Assembly (NCBI RefSeq): GCF_900187505.1
Contig: NZ_FYDL01000015.1
Span: 1 to 64,000, forward strand
Origin: Pseudomonas sp. Irchel s3h17
GTDB taxonomy: Bacteria; Pseudomonadota; Gammaproteobacteria; Pseudomonadales; Pseudomonadaceae
Direction: 5' to 3'
Length of the DNA: 64,000 nucleotides
This document shows positions 33,613 to 42,503 of this stretch, piece after piece. The translations under genes were made by a program, and so were the position numbers. The notes below the pieces were generated by a model. It searched no databases, had not been told where the DNA came from, and saw nothing but the letters and a program-made list of their open reading frames with translations. Each line of letters begins with the position of its first letter. The first letter of the stretch is position 1.

Positions 33613-35613
33613 ATGCCTGCAATGACACGCTGCATCCTGCTGCTGGGGGTATTGCTGCTCACCGCTTGCGCTCAGCAGGCCCCGGCCTTCGCGCCGCCGT
33701 CGGAACGACCGCTGGCCGCCAATGAAAAGCCGTGGCCGAAGAACCACGTGCTGGGCATCGCCTATCACGATGTCGAAGACCGCGACCCGGACCAGACTGT
33801 CGTGGCCGTGCGCACCGAGCGCTTGATCGAGCAGTTGGCCTGGCTGCGGGAGAACCACTACCAGGCGGTTACCGTCGACCAGATCATGGCGGCGCGCAAC
33901 GGCGGTCCCGAGCTGCCGCCCAAGGCGATCCTGCTGAGCTTCGACGACGGTTATTCGAGCTTCTACACCCGGGTCATGCCGGTGTTGCGGGCCTACCACT
34001 GGCCGGCGTTGCTGGCACCGGTCGGCAGTTGGGTCGACACGCCGCTCCAGCAACCGGTGGACTTTGCCGGCACCCCGCGCCAGCGTTCGGACTTTCTGAC
34101 TTGGGCGCAGGTCCGCGAGATTTCCCGTTCCGGGCTGGTGGAAATTGCCGCGCACACCGACGCCAACCACAAAGGCGTGCTGGCCAACCCACAGGGCAAC
34201 CTGCAACCGGCGGCGGCCACCCGTCGCTACGATGCCGTCGCCAAGCGTTATGAAACCGAGGCTGAGTTTGAGCGCCGCCTGCGCAGTGACGTGGCCGCCA
34301 TCTCGGCGAAGATTCGCGCCGCCACCGGTTATGCCCCCCGGGTCTGGGTCTGGCCTTACGGCGCCGCCGATGGTACGGCGTTGCGCGTCGTGGGCGAGCA
34401 GGGCTACCAGATGGCGCTGACCCTGGATGACGGCCTGGACAGCCTCGATAACCTGATGAGCAGCCCGCGCTTCCTGGTGGCCTCGGACCCGGACGGCGAA
34501 CACTTCGCCAACAGCATCGTGGCGGTGCAATCCGATTCGCCGATGCGCGTGGTGCATGTCGATCTGGACAATGTCTATGACCCGGACCCGGCGCAGCAGG
34601 ACATCAACCTCGGCAAGCTGATCCAGCGCATGGCCGACATGGGCGCCAACACGGTGTTCCTGCAAGCCTTCGCCGATCCCAAGGGCGATGGGCTGGTGCA
34701 TTCGCTGTACTTCCCCAACCGTCATTTGCCGGTGCGTGCCGACATTTTCGACCGCGTCGCCTGGCAACTGCGCACGCGCGCCAACGTCAAAGTCTTCGCC
34801 TGGATGCCCGTGCTCAGCTTTGACCTTGATCCGGCCTTGCCCCGGGTGACCCGCTGGGACCCGGCCACCGGTAAGGCCTCAGTGGATCCCGAACAGTACC
34901 GACGCCTGTCGCCATTCGACCCGAACGTGCGACGGATCATTGGCGAGATCTATGAAGACGTCGCGCGCCTGACCTCGGTCGACGGCATTCTCTACCACGA
35001 CGACGCCTTGCTCTCGGACTTCGAAGACGCCAGCCCCCGGGCACTGCAGGTCTACGCCGCCAATGGCTTGCCTGGCTCGATGGCGGCACTGCGTGGCGAC
35101 CCGGAGACGATGCAGCGCTGGAGCCGCTTCAAGAGCCGCTACCTGATCGATTTCACCCACGAACTCACCGCCAGGGTCCGCGCCATTCGCGGACCCCAGG
35201 TGCAGACCGCCCGCAACCTGTTTGCCGAGCCGATGCTCAATCCATCAAGCGAAGCCTGGTTTGCGCAAAACCTCGATGACTTCCTGGGTGCCTACGACTG
35301 GACCGCGCCCATGGCCATGCCCCTGATGGAAGGCAAGACCCGTGAGCAGTCCGGGGCCTGGCTGGAAGCGCTGGTGGCCACCGTCAAGTCCCGTCCCGGC
35401 GCGCTGGACCGCACGGTGTTCGAGTTGCAGGCCCGTGACTGGACCCGCCAGGACGCAGCGGCAGCGCTGGATGGCAAGCAACTGGCGGATTGGATGGGTC
35501 GCCTCAAGCGCCAGGGTGCCAGCAGTTTTGGCTACTACCCCGACAACTTCCTTGAGAACCAGCCGGACCTGAAAACCGTCCGTCCCGCGCTCTCCAACAA
35601 ATGGAATCCCTGA
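33613..35613 (+). CDS. pgaB: PgaB, PNAG N-deacetylase and hydrolase-like lipoprotein
   Basis: Periplasmic outer-membrane lipoprotein that partially deacetylates PNAG before export, 666 residues. Lipobox LLTAC (Cys19). The N-terminal polysaccharide deacetylase domain has AYHDVED near 50 and LLSFDDGYSSFY at 107-118 with the metal/catalytic Asp pair, then EIAAHTDANHKG supplying His ligands. The C-terminal half is the GH153-type PNAG hydrolase-like domain (VLHVDLDNVYDPD-type start near 315, GILYHDDALLSDFED near 460). Twelve bases separate it from pgaA. Confidence 0.95.
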   Translation: MPAMTRCILLLGVLLLTACAQQAPAFAPPSERPLAANEKPWPKNHVLGIAYHDVEDRDPDQTVVAVRTERLIEQLAWLRENHYQAVTVDQIMAARNGGPELPPKAILLSFDDGYSSFYTRVMPVLRAYHWPALLAPVGSWVDTPLQQPVDFAGTPRQRSDFLTWAQVREISRSGLVEIAAHTDANHKGVLANPQGNLQPAAATRRYDAVAKRYETEAEFERRLRSDVAAISAKIRAATGYAPRVWVWPYGAADGTALRVVGEQGYQMALTLDDGLDSLDNLMSSPRFLVASDPDGEHFANSIVAVQSDSPMRVVHVDLDNVYDPDPAQQDINLGKLIQRMADMGANTVFLQAFADPKGDGLVHSLYFPNRHLPVRADIFDRVAWQLRTRANVKVFAWMPVLSFDLDPALPRVTRWDPATGKASVDPEQYRRLSPFDPNVRRIIGEIYEDVARLTSVDGILYHDDALLSDFEDASPRALQVYAANGLPGSMAALRGDPETMQRWSRFKSRYLIDFTHELTARVRAIRGPQVQTARNLFAEPMLNPSSEAWFAQNLDDFLGAYDWTAPMAMPLMEGKTREQSGAWLEALVATVKSRPGALDRTVFELQARDWTRQDAAAALDGKQLADWMGRLKRQGASSFGYYPDNFLENQPDLKTVRPALSNKWNP

Positions 35614-35614
35614 C

Positions 35615-36973
35615 ATGCTGGACAGACTGCTAGCCCTGTTGGTACTGGCGATCGTGCTGGGGATTCCCCTGGGCTTGATCTTCCTGGTCACCGGGCAATT
35701 CCTGATGGACTTCGTGTTTTTCTATCCCCTGTTCATGTCTGGACTGTGGATCGCCGGCGGCCTGTATTTCTGGTTGCACTGGGAGCGTCACTGGCCGTGG
35801 AAAGCCGACACATTGCCGCCGCCACTGGCCGGTGAGCCGCTGATTTCGATCCTGATCCCTTGCTACAACGAAGGTGACAACGCCGCCGACACCATTCACG
35901 CGGCGCTCGGCCAGCACTACCCGAACATCGAAGTGATTGCGATCAACGACGGCTCCAAGGACAACACGGCCCAGGTGCTGGATGCCCTGGCGGCCGAGGA
36001 TCCGCGCCTGCGGGTGCTGCACCTGGCGGAAAACCAGGGCAAGGCCGTGGCCTTGCGCATGGGCGCGATTGCCGCGCGCAGCGAGTACCTGGTGTGCATC
36101 GACGGCGATGCCTTGCTCGCACCGAACACCGCCGCCTATCTGGTGGCGCCGATGCTGGACAACGCCCGTCTGGGTGCGGTGACCGGCAACCCACGCATTC
36201 GCACCCGCTCCACGTTGATCGGGCGGGTCCAGGTCGGTGAATTCTCCTCGATCATCGGCCTGATCAAGCGCACGCAGCGGGTGTTCGGCCGGATTTTTAC
36301 CGTGTCCGGGGTGATCGTTGCGTTCCGTCGTTCGGCATTGCACCGGGTGGGCTACTGGAGCCCGGACATGATCACCGAAGACATCGACATCAGCTGGAAG
36401 CTGCAACTGGACCACTGGAGCATCTTCTACGAGCCGCGCGCGCTGTGCTGGATCCTCATGCCGGAAACCCTCGGTGGCTTGTGGAAGCAGCGCTTGCGCT
36501 GGGCCCAGGGGGGCGCCGAAGTGTTGTTCAAGAACATTCGCGGCATCTGGCAGTACCGCCATCGCTACCTCTGGCCGTTGCTGTTCGAATACTGCCTGTC
36601 CACCGGCTGGGCCTTCACCTTTTTGCTGTCGGTGGTGTTCTGGGGCGTGGGCAAGTTCGTTGACATGCCAGAGGCCATCGCCGTGCATCACCTGCTGCCA
36701 CCGGCCTTCACCGGACTGTTGCTGGCGATGGTCTGCCTGCTGCAGTTCGCGGTCAGCATTCTGATCGACCGACGCTACGAGCGCGGGCTGTGGAAAGTCA
36801 TGTTCTGGGTGGTCTGGTACCCGCTGGTGTTCTGGTTTATCAGCCTGCTCACCACCTTGGTCAGCTTTCCCAAGGTGCTGTTCGGTCAACATCAGAAACG
36901 AGCGCGTTGGGTCAGCCCCGACCGTGGCATCAAGCCGCTGAACGATGACGATGAAGAGGTGCTGGAGAAATGA
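35615..36973 (+). CDS. pgaC: PgaC, PNAG synthase (family 2 glycosyltransferase)
   Basis: Inner-membrane processive glycosyltransferase that polymerises UDP-GlcNAc, 452 residues. N-terminal membrane segments, then a GT2 domain with ISILIPCYNEGDN, DGSKDNTAQ, the DxD CIDGDALL, EDIDISW and QRLRWAQGG (QxxRW), then two to three C-terminal membrane helices. It starts one base after the pgaB stop and overlaps pgaD by 4 bp. With PgaD it is expected to be activated by c-di-GMP. Confidence 0.96.
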   Translation: MLDRLLALLVLAIVLGIPLGLIFLVTGQFLMDFVFFYPLFMSGLWIAGGLYFWLHWERHWPWKADTLPPPLAGEPLISILIPCYNEGDNAADTIHAALGQHYPNIEVIAINDGSKDNTAQVLDALAAEDPRLRVLHLAENQGKAVALRMGAIAARSEYLVCIDGDALLAPNTAAYLVAPMLDNARLGAVTGNPRIRTRSTLIGRVQVGEFSSIIGLIKRTQRVFGRIFTVSGVIVAFRRSALHRVGYWSPDMITEDIDISWKLQLDHWSIFYEPRALCWILMPETLGGLWKQRLRWAQGGAEVLFKNIRGIWQYRHRYLWPLLFEYCLSTGWAFTFLLSVVFWGVGKFVDMPEAIAVHHLLPPAFTGLLLAMVCLLQFAVSILIDRRYERGLWKVMFWVVWYPLVFWFISLLTTLVSFPKVLFGQHQKRARWVSPDRGIKPLNDDDEEVLEK

Positions 36974-37479
36974 AAATCATCAGAACCCGCCAACGACCTT
37001 TCCTGGTGGTGGTCGACGTGTTTTTCACGGTGCTGGCCTGGATTGGCTTGCTCTACTTGCTGGTGCGTGGCCTCTGGCCGCTGCTCGACACCCGGGGTGG
37101 GCCGCGTATCGACGTCTCGGTGTTCGATGCCCTCGGCACCTTGCAGATCTACCTGTGGGTGGCGCTGCTCAATGCGGTGATCCTGATTTCCTGGGCTCGC
37201 TACCAGCAACGCAAAAGCAGAAGCTTCGCCCGGCGCCGCTTGCCGGCACCGGTGGTCGACGACCATGGACTCAAGGCCAGTTTCAAGTTATCCACCGAGC
37301 ACCTGACGCAACTGCGTTACCCGGGAACCATGGTGATCCACAACGATGAAGCGGGGGATGTCAGCCATGTGGTGAGCGGCTGCTTGCCCATTGATCCGCA
37401 GACCCGCAAGCACCTGCCCCCGCCGGTATCGCTGGAGAAACCGAAGGCGACGCTTACGCAGACCCGTCACGAGGCTTAG
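36970..37479 (+). CDS. pgaD: PgaD, PNAG synthase auxiliary subunit
   Basis: 169-residue membrane protein with two helices (VVDVFFTVLAWIGLLYLLVRG and LQIYLWVALLNAVILISWARY) and a basic cytoplasmic stretch QQRKSRSFARRRLPAP. PgaD supports PgaC and shares c-di-GMP binding with it in E. coli. Assigned mainly by operon position, size and topology; sequence conservation in the family is low. Confidence 0.88.
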   Translation: MKIIRTRQRPFLVVVDVFFTVLAWIGLLYLLVRGLWPLLDTRGGPRIDVSVFDALGTLQIYLWVALLNAVILISWARYQQRKSRSFARRRLPAPVVDDHGLKASFKLSTEHLTQLRYPGTMVIHNDEAGDVSHVVSGCLPIDPQTRKHLPPPVSLEKPKATLTQTRHEA

Positions 37480-37585
37480 CGGCCCTGTTTTACCGGGCAA
37501 TGGCGGCCTGAGCGTTCAGGGCATTGGCGTCGATCGTGGAAAGCGAGCACTATCGAACCAATTCCTGGCGAGTTGGAGGCCAGCT

Positions 37586-37765
37586 GTGACACAACGTATC
37601 GACCGTATTGCCCAATTGCTCAACTGCCCGATCAAGGGCGAGGAGATGCGCCGGGCGATTACCGAGGCCCGCAAGGACTTTCTCCTCGACGACGAGCAAG
37701 AGGATGACGACGAGGACGAGGAAGGTGAACCGGGCGGCGAAGCGGACGGTACGCCGCACGCCTGA
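37586..37765 (+). CDS. Small acidic protein
   Basis: GTG 37586 preceded by TTGGAGG encodes 59 residues: a helical N-terminus (MTQRIDRIAQLLNCPIKGEE) and a very acidic tail with 15 Asp/Glu in about 20 residues. GC3 is high and the ribosome site is good, so it is probably real. No family recognised. It converges on the lytic transglycosylase gene with a two-base gap. Confidence 0.65.
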   Translation: MTQRIDRIAQLLNCPIKGEEMRRAITEARKDFLLDDEQEDDDEDEEGEPGGEADGTPHA

Positions 37766-37767
37766 CC

Positions 37768-38367
37768 CTACCACCAGCTGCGGCTGCTCTCCAGTTCAGC
37801 CCGGCATTGCTTGAGCTGCCAGTTGTAATCCTTGGCCTGTTGTTCGACCTTGCGCGCGACCTGCATCAGCCACGGCTTCTGCCGATAACTCTGGCGACTG
37901 AACCCGCCGCGCCCTTCGTGGTAGGCCAGGTACTGGTTGTAGGTGTCCCACTTGGAAATCCCCAGCTGGCGCTGGGTGCCGGTGGTGTACCAGCCGACAA
38001 ACATGATCGCATCGTCGAAGTTGTCCCGCGAACCGCCATTGCCGGTGCCGTCTTTATACTCGCCCCACACCGGGTCCTGCGCCTGGGCATAGCCATAGGC
38101 CGAGCTGACCCGGCCCCAGGGAATCACCCACAGCAAATAGTCGCGAGGGGGCAGGGCGTCTTCGACGAAACTGCTTTCCTGCTTGATGATCGCCATCGCC
38201 ACGTGGGGCGGTAGGCCCCAGGTCTTTTCCATTTCCAGCGAATCTTCGTACCAGTCCGGGTATTGGCGGTAAATGCTGCAAATATTGCTTTGCTCACGTG
38301 GCGGTGTCGTCGAGCACCCGGCCAGCAGGGCCAGTGTGATGAGTAGGGCTAAAAACCGTCGGTGCAA
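37768..38367 (-). CDS. Lytic transglycosylase (SLT-domain) lipoprotein
   Basis: Peptidoglycan-cleaving lipoprotein, 199 residues. Lipobox LLAGC (Cys18). The SLT-like domain has VAMAIIKQESSF with the catalytic Glu, then SAYGYAQ, FDDAIMFVGWY and YNQYLAYHEGRGGF in the usual order. It is the small single-domain kind. Convergent with the small acidic gene. Confidence 0.85.
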   Translation of the reverse strand: MHRRFLALLITLALLAGCSTTPPREQSNICSIYRQYPDWYEDSLEMEKTWGLPPHVAMAIIKQESSFVEDALPPRDYLLWVIPWGRVSSAYGYAQAQDPVWGEYKDGTGNGGSRDNFDDAIMFVGWYTTGTQRQLGISKWDTYNQYLAYHEGRGGFSRQSYRQKPWLMQVARKVEQQAKDYNWQLKQCRAELESSRSWW

Positions 38368-39126
38368 AAATCACTCAATTGGCGACAGGCCAATCCTTGT
38401 TGGTTAAAAAGGGGGCTGGATACACCTGCGTGTCGCCCTTTACGCACGAAGTCCGAATGGTTCCCGGGTGTGGCGCGCAATCACTCGCTGACCACCCGGT
38501 CAGTATTACGCCATTCAATGCCGTGATCGAGCCGACTGGTCCGGAGTCGTTGGTAGCTCTCAATCATAACCGCCCAGCCGCTTATCTTTTACCCCCTGCG
38601 GTATATCAGCAGCCATGTGGTGCGCGTTTTCACCACTGGGAAGGATTGCCGCCCGGCTTGCGTTGGCATTCCTTGCTCGCACAATCTGCGCTCTGCGTGC
38701 TTGCGGTTGGCATCGATCCATGAAAACGAGCACTATCGGGGCTCTTTGCACTGCGCTCCAGGCGAGCGATGACGTAGCGAGCGGTAGCGCGCTTGCGCGT
38801 AAGCTTGGTCTATGATCGGTGCACATGTCTGTCACCTTGTTCGGTCATCTTGAAACCGCTGGAAATTGCCGGCAGGACTGCTGAAGATGGGTTCCCTGCT
38901 TGACGGCAAGGTCACCTCCGGGTGGCACAAGTGGGGGGCGCCGACCTTGCCTGGCACCCGTGCTGCAATCGAAGCGCTTCGCCACTGATGTGTGCTTTTT
39001 ACCGACTGGCCGCAGTACAAGCCTGAGTGTCGGCATGGATGGCCGAGTGCAAGCATTGACCCCGCGAGCATGACCTCGCATGGGCAAGCGCAGTACCTAA
39101 CGCACCAGGATTTAAAGCGATTGAGC
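38368..39126. other. Gene-poor 760-bp stretch, possible dispersed element
   Basis: No convincing gene. On the minus strand, 38560-38835 encodes a 91-residue frame (SLAWSAVQRAPIVLVFMD) and a neighbouring frame reads SDCAPHPGTIRTSCV; both resemble small hypothetical ORFs I recall from many intergenic sites of fluorescens-group genomes, which suggests a multi-copy non-coding element rather than a protein gene. That resemblance is from memory only. Confidence 0.35.
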
Positions 39127-40521
39127 ATGAACCCAAGTAAAGATTCGACCTTTGCCTATCAGGCTGTCTACCGCTACCTCGTCGAGTTGATCGAAGCCAA
39201 CAACCCCGAGGGCGAGCAGAAGTTGCCGTCGCTGCGCCAATTGGCGCAGCGCTTGAATGTGTCGGTTTCCACGACCAAATACGCCTATTCCCTGCTGGAA
39301 GATGAGGGGCGTATTTACGCCAGGCCCAAGCTCGGCTACTACACCCGGGCAATGCCCACCGCGCTGCTCAACGAGGGGTCGCCGAACCTGCTCGACAACG
39401 TGTTCGCCAATGCCCGACAACCGGGCATGCTGGCGCTCAGCAGTGATGCACCGGCCATGTTGTTATCGTTGGAGAACCCGCTATTGATGATGGAGCGTGA
39501 GCTGACGCGTCAGTACCCGCGCTCCCATGCACCGCTTTACCAGCCTTTCGGCGAGACAGAGCTGCGTAGCGTTCTGGCCGATCGCTACACCCATTCGACC
39601 ACGTGCTACTGGCGCGCCGAACATGTGTACATCGGTTCGGACTTGCGCAGCGTGCTGGAGTTGTCCCTGGAGGCGCTGAATCTGCATGGGACGGTGGCAC
39701 TGGTAGAGTCTCCCTGTTCCTGGGCAATTTTGCGGCAGTTGCAGGTTGCCAGAATCCGCGTGATCGAAATGCCCCTGGGTGATGACGGCCGTTTTGATCT
39801 GCAAAAGGTCCAGCAGTTGATACAGCGCGAACCGATACGCCTGGCGGTATTGTCGTCGACCGTGAACATTCCCCATGGCAGCTTGATGCCCACCGAAGAC
39901 AAACAACAGGTGTGCCGCTGGCTGGCGGAGCGTCGGATCTGGCTTTTCGAGAACGACAGCTATGGCGAATTCAGCTTTGTACCCGGCGCCTCGCGCTACC
40001 GTGACTTCGCCGATCCGGAACGGTTGTTGGTGTTTTCCACGTTCGACAAGATCATCGGTTCGGAGGCGCCTTATGGCTACATCCTGTGTCGTCTGCAGGG
40101 CGCGGAGTTTCACCGCTTGTTTCTAGAGCGTGCCTTTCGCCTTTCACCTATCCGGCAAAAGGCAATTGCCAAGTTGTTTGCTACGCGTCGCATCGACCAG
40201 CACACACAGGTGCTGCGCAGCATGCTGCTCGATCGTATGCAGCGTATGAAGGGCTTGCTGCACGAACATACCGAAGGCCAGTTGCAAATGATCGTCCCCC
40301 AAGGCGGTGCTGCGATCTGGATGAAGGCCATGCGCCCGGTGGATATGCGCCGGGTGTTCGAGCGCCTGTTGGCCAAGCGCATCGTGATTGCTCCCGGCGA
40401 AATTTTCAGCCAGCAAGGCGCCTGGCAGCATCACTTGCGCCTGAGCTACACCATCGACTGGAGCAAGGACATCGACCATGCTCTGAAGTTGCTCGCCCAG
40501 GCTATAAGTGATGAATGTTGA
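39127..40521 (+). CDS. MocR-type regulator: GntR helix-turn-helix fused to aminotransferase-like domain
   Basis: Transcription factor of 464 residues. Residues 1-75 form a GntR winged helix (LPSLRQLAQRLNVSVSTTKYAYSLLEDEGRIYARPKLGYY). The rest is a fold-type I aminotransferase-like domain with EPIRLAVLSSTVNIPHGSLM, ENDSYGEF and STFDKIIGS, where Lys is the expected PLP anchor. ATG 39127 begins just before the winged helix; in-frame starts upstream give unmatched leader. It ends 11 bp from the convergent panB paralogue. Target unknown. Confidence 0.85.
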   Translation: MNPSKDSTFAYQAVYRYLVELIEANNPEGEQKLPSLRQLAQRLNVSVSTTKYAYSLLEDEGRIYARPKLGYYTRAMPTALLNEGSPNLLDNVFANARQPGMLALSSDAPAMLLSLENPLLMMERELTRQYPRSHAPLYQPFGETELRSVLADRYTHSTTCYWRAEHVYIGSDLRSVLELSLEALNLHGTVALVESPCSWAILRQLQVARIRVIEMPLGDDGRFDLQKVQQLIQREPIRLAVLSSTVNIPHGSLMPTEDKQQVCRWLAERRIWLFENDSYGEFSFVPGASRYRDFADPERLLVFSTFDKIIGSEAPYGYILCRLQGAEFHRLFLERAFRLSPIRQKAIAKLFATRRIDQHTQVLRSMLLDRMQRMKGLLHEHTEGQLQMIVPQGGAAIWMKAMRPVDMRRVFERLLAKRIVIAPGEIFSQQGAWQHHLRLSYTIDWSKDIDHALKLLAQAISDEC

Positions 40522-40532
40522 GTGCCACGTCT

Positions 40533-41351
40533 TCAGTTGACGCCATAGCAGTGTCTGGCCTCAGGGAAAGTGCCGTCGCGCACTTGCGCGGCGAACTGTT
40601 CGCACGCCTCGCTGATCAGTGCACCGACATCGGCATATTGCTTGACGAAGCGCGGCACGTGTTCGCCGCCAAGGCCCAGCATGTCTTCCGTCACCAGCAC
40701 TTGACCGTCGCAGGCGGGTGAGGCACCGATGCCGATGGTGGGCATCGGCGAAAGCTCGGTAATGCGCCGCGCCACACCTTCGGCGACCCCCTCGAGAAGC
40801 AAGCTGAAGGCGCCGGCCTGAAGGTGTGCTCGGGCATCGGCTTCGATGGCCAGCGCAGTGGTTTCGTTCATGCCCTGGGCCTTGAATCCGCCCATGGCGT
40901 GGACGTACTGCGGCATCAGGCCAATATGTGCCATCACCGGGATACCTCGTTGCACGAGGAATTCGACGGTGTCGGCCAGGACTTTCGTACCCTCCAGCTT
41001 GATCGCGTCGCAGCCGGTACGCGCCAGGACCTGTGCGCAATTGCGGTAGGCCTGTTGTGGTGTTTCCTGATAACTGCCGAACGGCATATCGGCGATCACG
41101 CAGGCCAGCCGGGTGCTGTTGACCACCGCCCGGGTGTGGGCGATGGTTTCTTCCAGGCTCATGTCCAGGGTAGATGAGCGGCCGTAGCCCACCATGGCGG
41201 TCGAATCACCCACCAGGATGAAGTCGACAAAGGGATCCATCAGCCGGGCAATCGAACTGGTGTACGCCGTCAGGGAAACGATCTTCTGTTGTCCCTTCAT
41301 CGCGACCAGTTGTGGCACGGTCAATCGTTTGGTGCGGGTGTGCAGACTCAT
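40533..41351 (-). CDS. panB: Ketopantoate hydroxymethyltransferase (PanB paralogue)
   Basis: Makes ketopantoate from 2-oxoisovalerate and methylenetetrahydrofolate in pantothenate synthesis. 272 residues from ATG 41351, which has AAGGAAGAG upstream. PanB landmarks: KIVSLTAYTSSIARLMD, DFILVGDSTAMVGYGRSST, CDAIKLEG, GIPVMAHIGLMPQ and TIGIGASPACDGQVLV. It stands alone without panC, so it is probably a second copy; Pseudomonas usually has panBC elsewhere. Confidence 0.9.
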   Translation of the reverse strand: MSLHTRTKRLTVPQLVAMKGQQKIVSLTAYTSSIARLMDPFVDFILVGDSTAMVGYGRSSTLDMSLEETIAHTRAVVNSTRLACVIADMPFGSYQETPQQAYRNCAQVLARTGCDAIKLEGTKVLADTVEFLVQRGIPVMAHIGLMPQYVHAMGGFKAQGMNETTALAIEADARAHLQAGAFSLLLEGVAEGVARRITELSPMPTIGIGASPACDGQVLVTEDMLGLGGEHVPRFVKQYADVGALISEACEQFAAQVRDGTFPEARHCYGVN

Positions 41352-41421
41352 CGTTCTCTTCCTTCTCAAGCCCCTTTGTCGGGGGTGTCGGTGGTTGCAA
41401 CCAATCTGTTTCCCTGGCGCG

Positions 41422-41874
41422 TCAGACACGGTAATCGGTATCGATACGCTCGCTCAGCGGGTGTAACAGGAACACCGCGCCCGGTGAGCTGTTCAAGTCG
41501 ACAGTGGGGGCCACGCTCGCGCCTTCGCCGAGGCGAAACCGAGCGTTATGAAAACTTGGCAGCGCCTCCAGGCGATGGCGGACATGGTGCTAGGCGAACA
41601 GACTGTGCTGGTGTGCACGCGAGCCCGGACAGGCATGCACCGGTCTCCAGCAGGCGGGGGGCCGTTGGCTGTCAGGATCAACTCGGTGTGCCCCGGACCA
41701 TGGACGACACCCAGCATATCGAGCACCTGAAGATTTCTTCGTGACTTTTGGCCGCATGCAGATATGCGCGGGCAGGTAGTGCTGCAATATGTGTACGGCA
41801 CGGCCGCGAACAATCGCAATGGCCTCGGTGTCGGGGCAGGAAAAATAGGCGTAGTTACGTGCTTTTCCTTCCAT
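41422..41874 (-). pseudogene. Degraded gene of unknown function
   Basis: From ATG 41874 a minus-strand frame encodes MEGKARNYAYFSCPDTEAI and AVHILQHYLPAHICM, and the same frame at the 3' end encodes a clean GC3-rich stretch (RHRLEALPSFHNARFRLG ... AVFLLHPLSERIDTDYRV, stop 41422). In between it is broken by TAG at 41590-41592, while the middle reads better in another frame (LDMLGVVHGPGHTELILTA), suggesting two compensating frameshifts plus a nonsense codon. I do not recognise the family. It lies upstream of, and in line with, panB. Confidence 0.5.
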
Positions 41875-42032
41875 GTTTAGCCAGTACCCAGGGATTTGAG
41901 AGGCCCTGATTATTGGTTAAACGAAAGAAAACTCAATGTACAGACTATGGCTAAAAAGCATCACAGAGCCATTGCGTCCTCTGAGAATAGGTCAGAAGGT
42001 GTAAACCTTACTCAGGACGGAACACCAGAAAC

Positions 42033-42067
42033 AAAAAAGCCCCAGGCCATGAGACCTGAGGCTTTTT
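42033..42067 (-). terminator. Terminator of tRNA-Arg
   Basis: GCCTCAGG and CCTGGGGC stems (one mismatch) with a TTTTTT run on the minus strand, 11 bp past the tRNA 3' end. The stem also has A/T runs on both sides, so it could work in both directions. Confidence 0.85.
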
Positions 42068-42078
42068 CGTTTTGCGTA

Positions 42079-42155
42079 TGGTGCACCAGGCGGGATTCGA
42101 ACCCACGACCCCTGCCTTCGGAGGGCAGTACTCTATCCAGCTGAGCTACTGGTGC
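42079..42155 (-). tRNA. tRNA-Arg (anticodon CCG)
   Basis: 77 nt including encoded CCA. Acceptor GCACCAG/CTGGTGC, D arm GCTC...GAGT, anticodon stem CTGCC/GGCAG with loop CTCCGAA giving anticodon CCG, and T arm GTGGG-TTCGAAT-CCC. All stems pair. It reads CGG. The sequence TATCAT 14 bp upstream could be its -10. Confidence 0.97.
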
Positions 42156-42320
42156 AGCGGGCGCCATGATACTCATATGCGCTGCGGGCGTCCATGCTGC
42201 TGAATCGCCTGATGTTTTGCACCCGCCCGATGGGTGTTCGCTACGCTGATCAGAAAAATGAGGCAAATGCGGCGTTTTCGTTCTTTTTTTCGAACAGCCT
42301 ATTGTCCTTTACCCCCTTTG

Positions 42321-42349
42321 ATCCTAGGATTCGTTTGAGATTTCAAACG
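42321..42349. promoter_or_regulatory. Palindromes upstream of gabD
   Basis: Two neighbouring palindromes: ATCCTAGGAT at 42321-42330 and CGTTTGA-GATT-TCAAACG at 42332-42349. They lie about 155-180 bp before gabD, in a 350-bp gap with no gene. Position and symmetry suggest an operator for the gab operon; the binding protein is unknown. Confidence 0.5.
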
Positions 42350-42503
42350 CTCTTGTCTGGGTGCTGAACCGCACGAGTTTCATTCAGTGCGCTATTTATG
42401 TGCTTCAGCCCGGTGAATGATTTCCCTGACGGCAGCCTAAAAGGCGCCTTTCTACAATCATAATTCGCTCCGCGTCATCGCGGTGCTGTTAAGGAAAGCC
42501 GAC

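Noticed and set aside
38379..38723. 114-codon plus-strand ORF after the lytic transglycosylase gene
   Set aside because: No ribosome site, weak coding bias, and the same DNA looks like a dispersed non-coding element.
42079..42155. Possible prophage or island integration at tRNA-Arg
   Set aside because: No integrase gene and no repeat of the tRNA 3' end is seen nearby in the window; flanking genes are ordinary.
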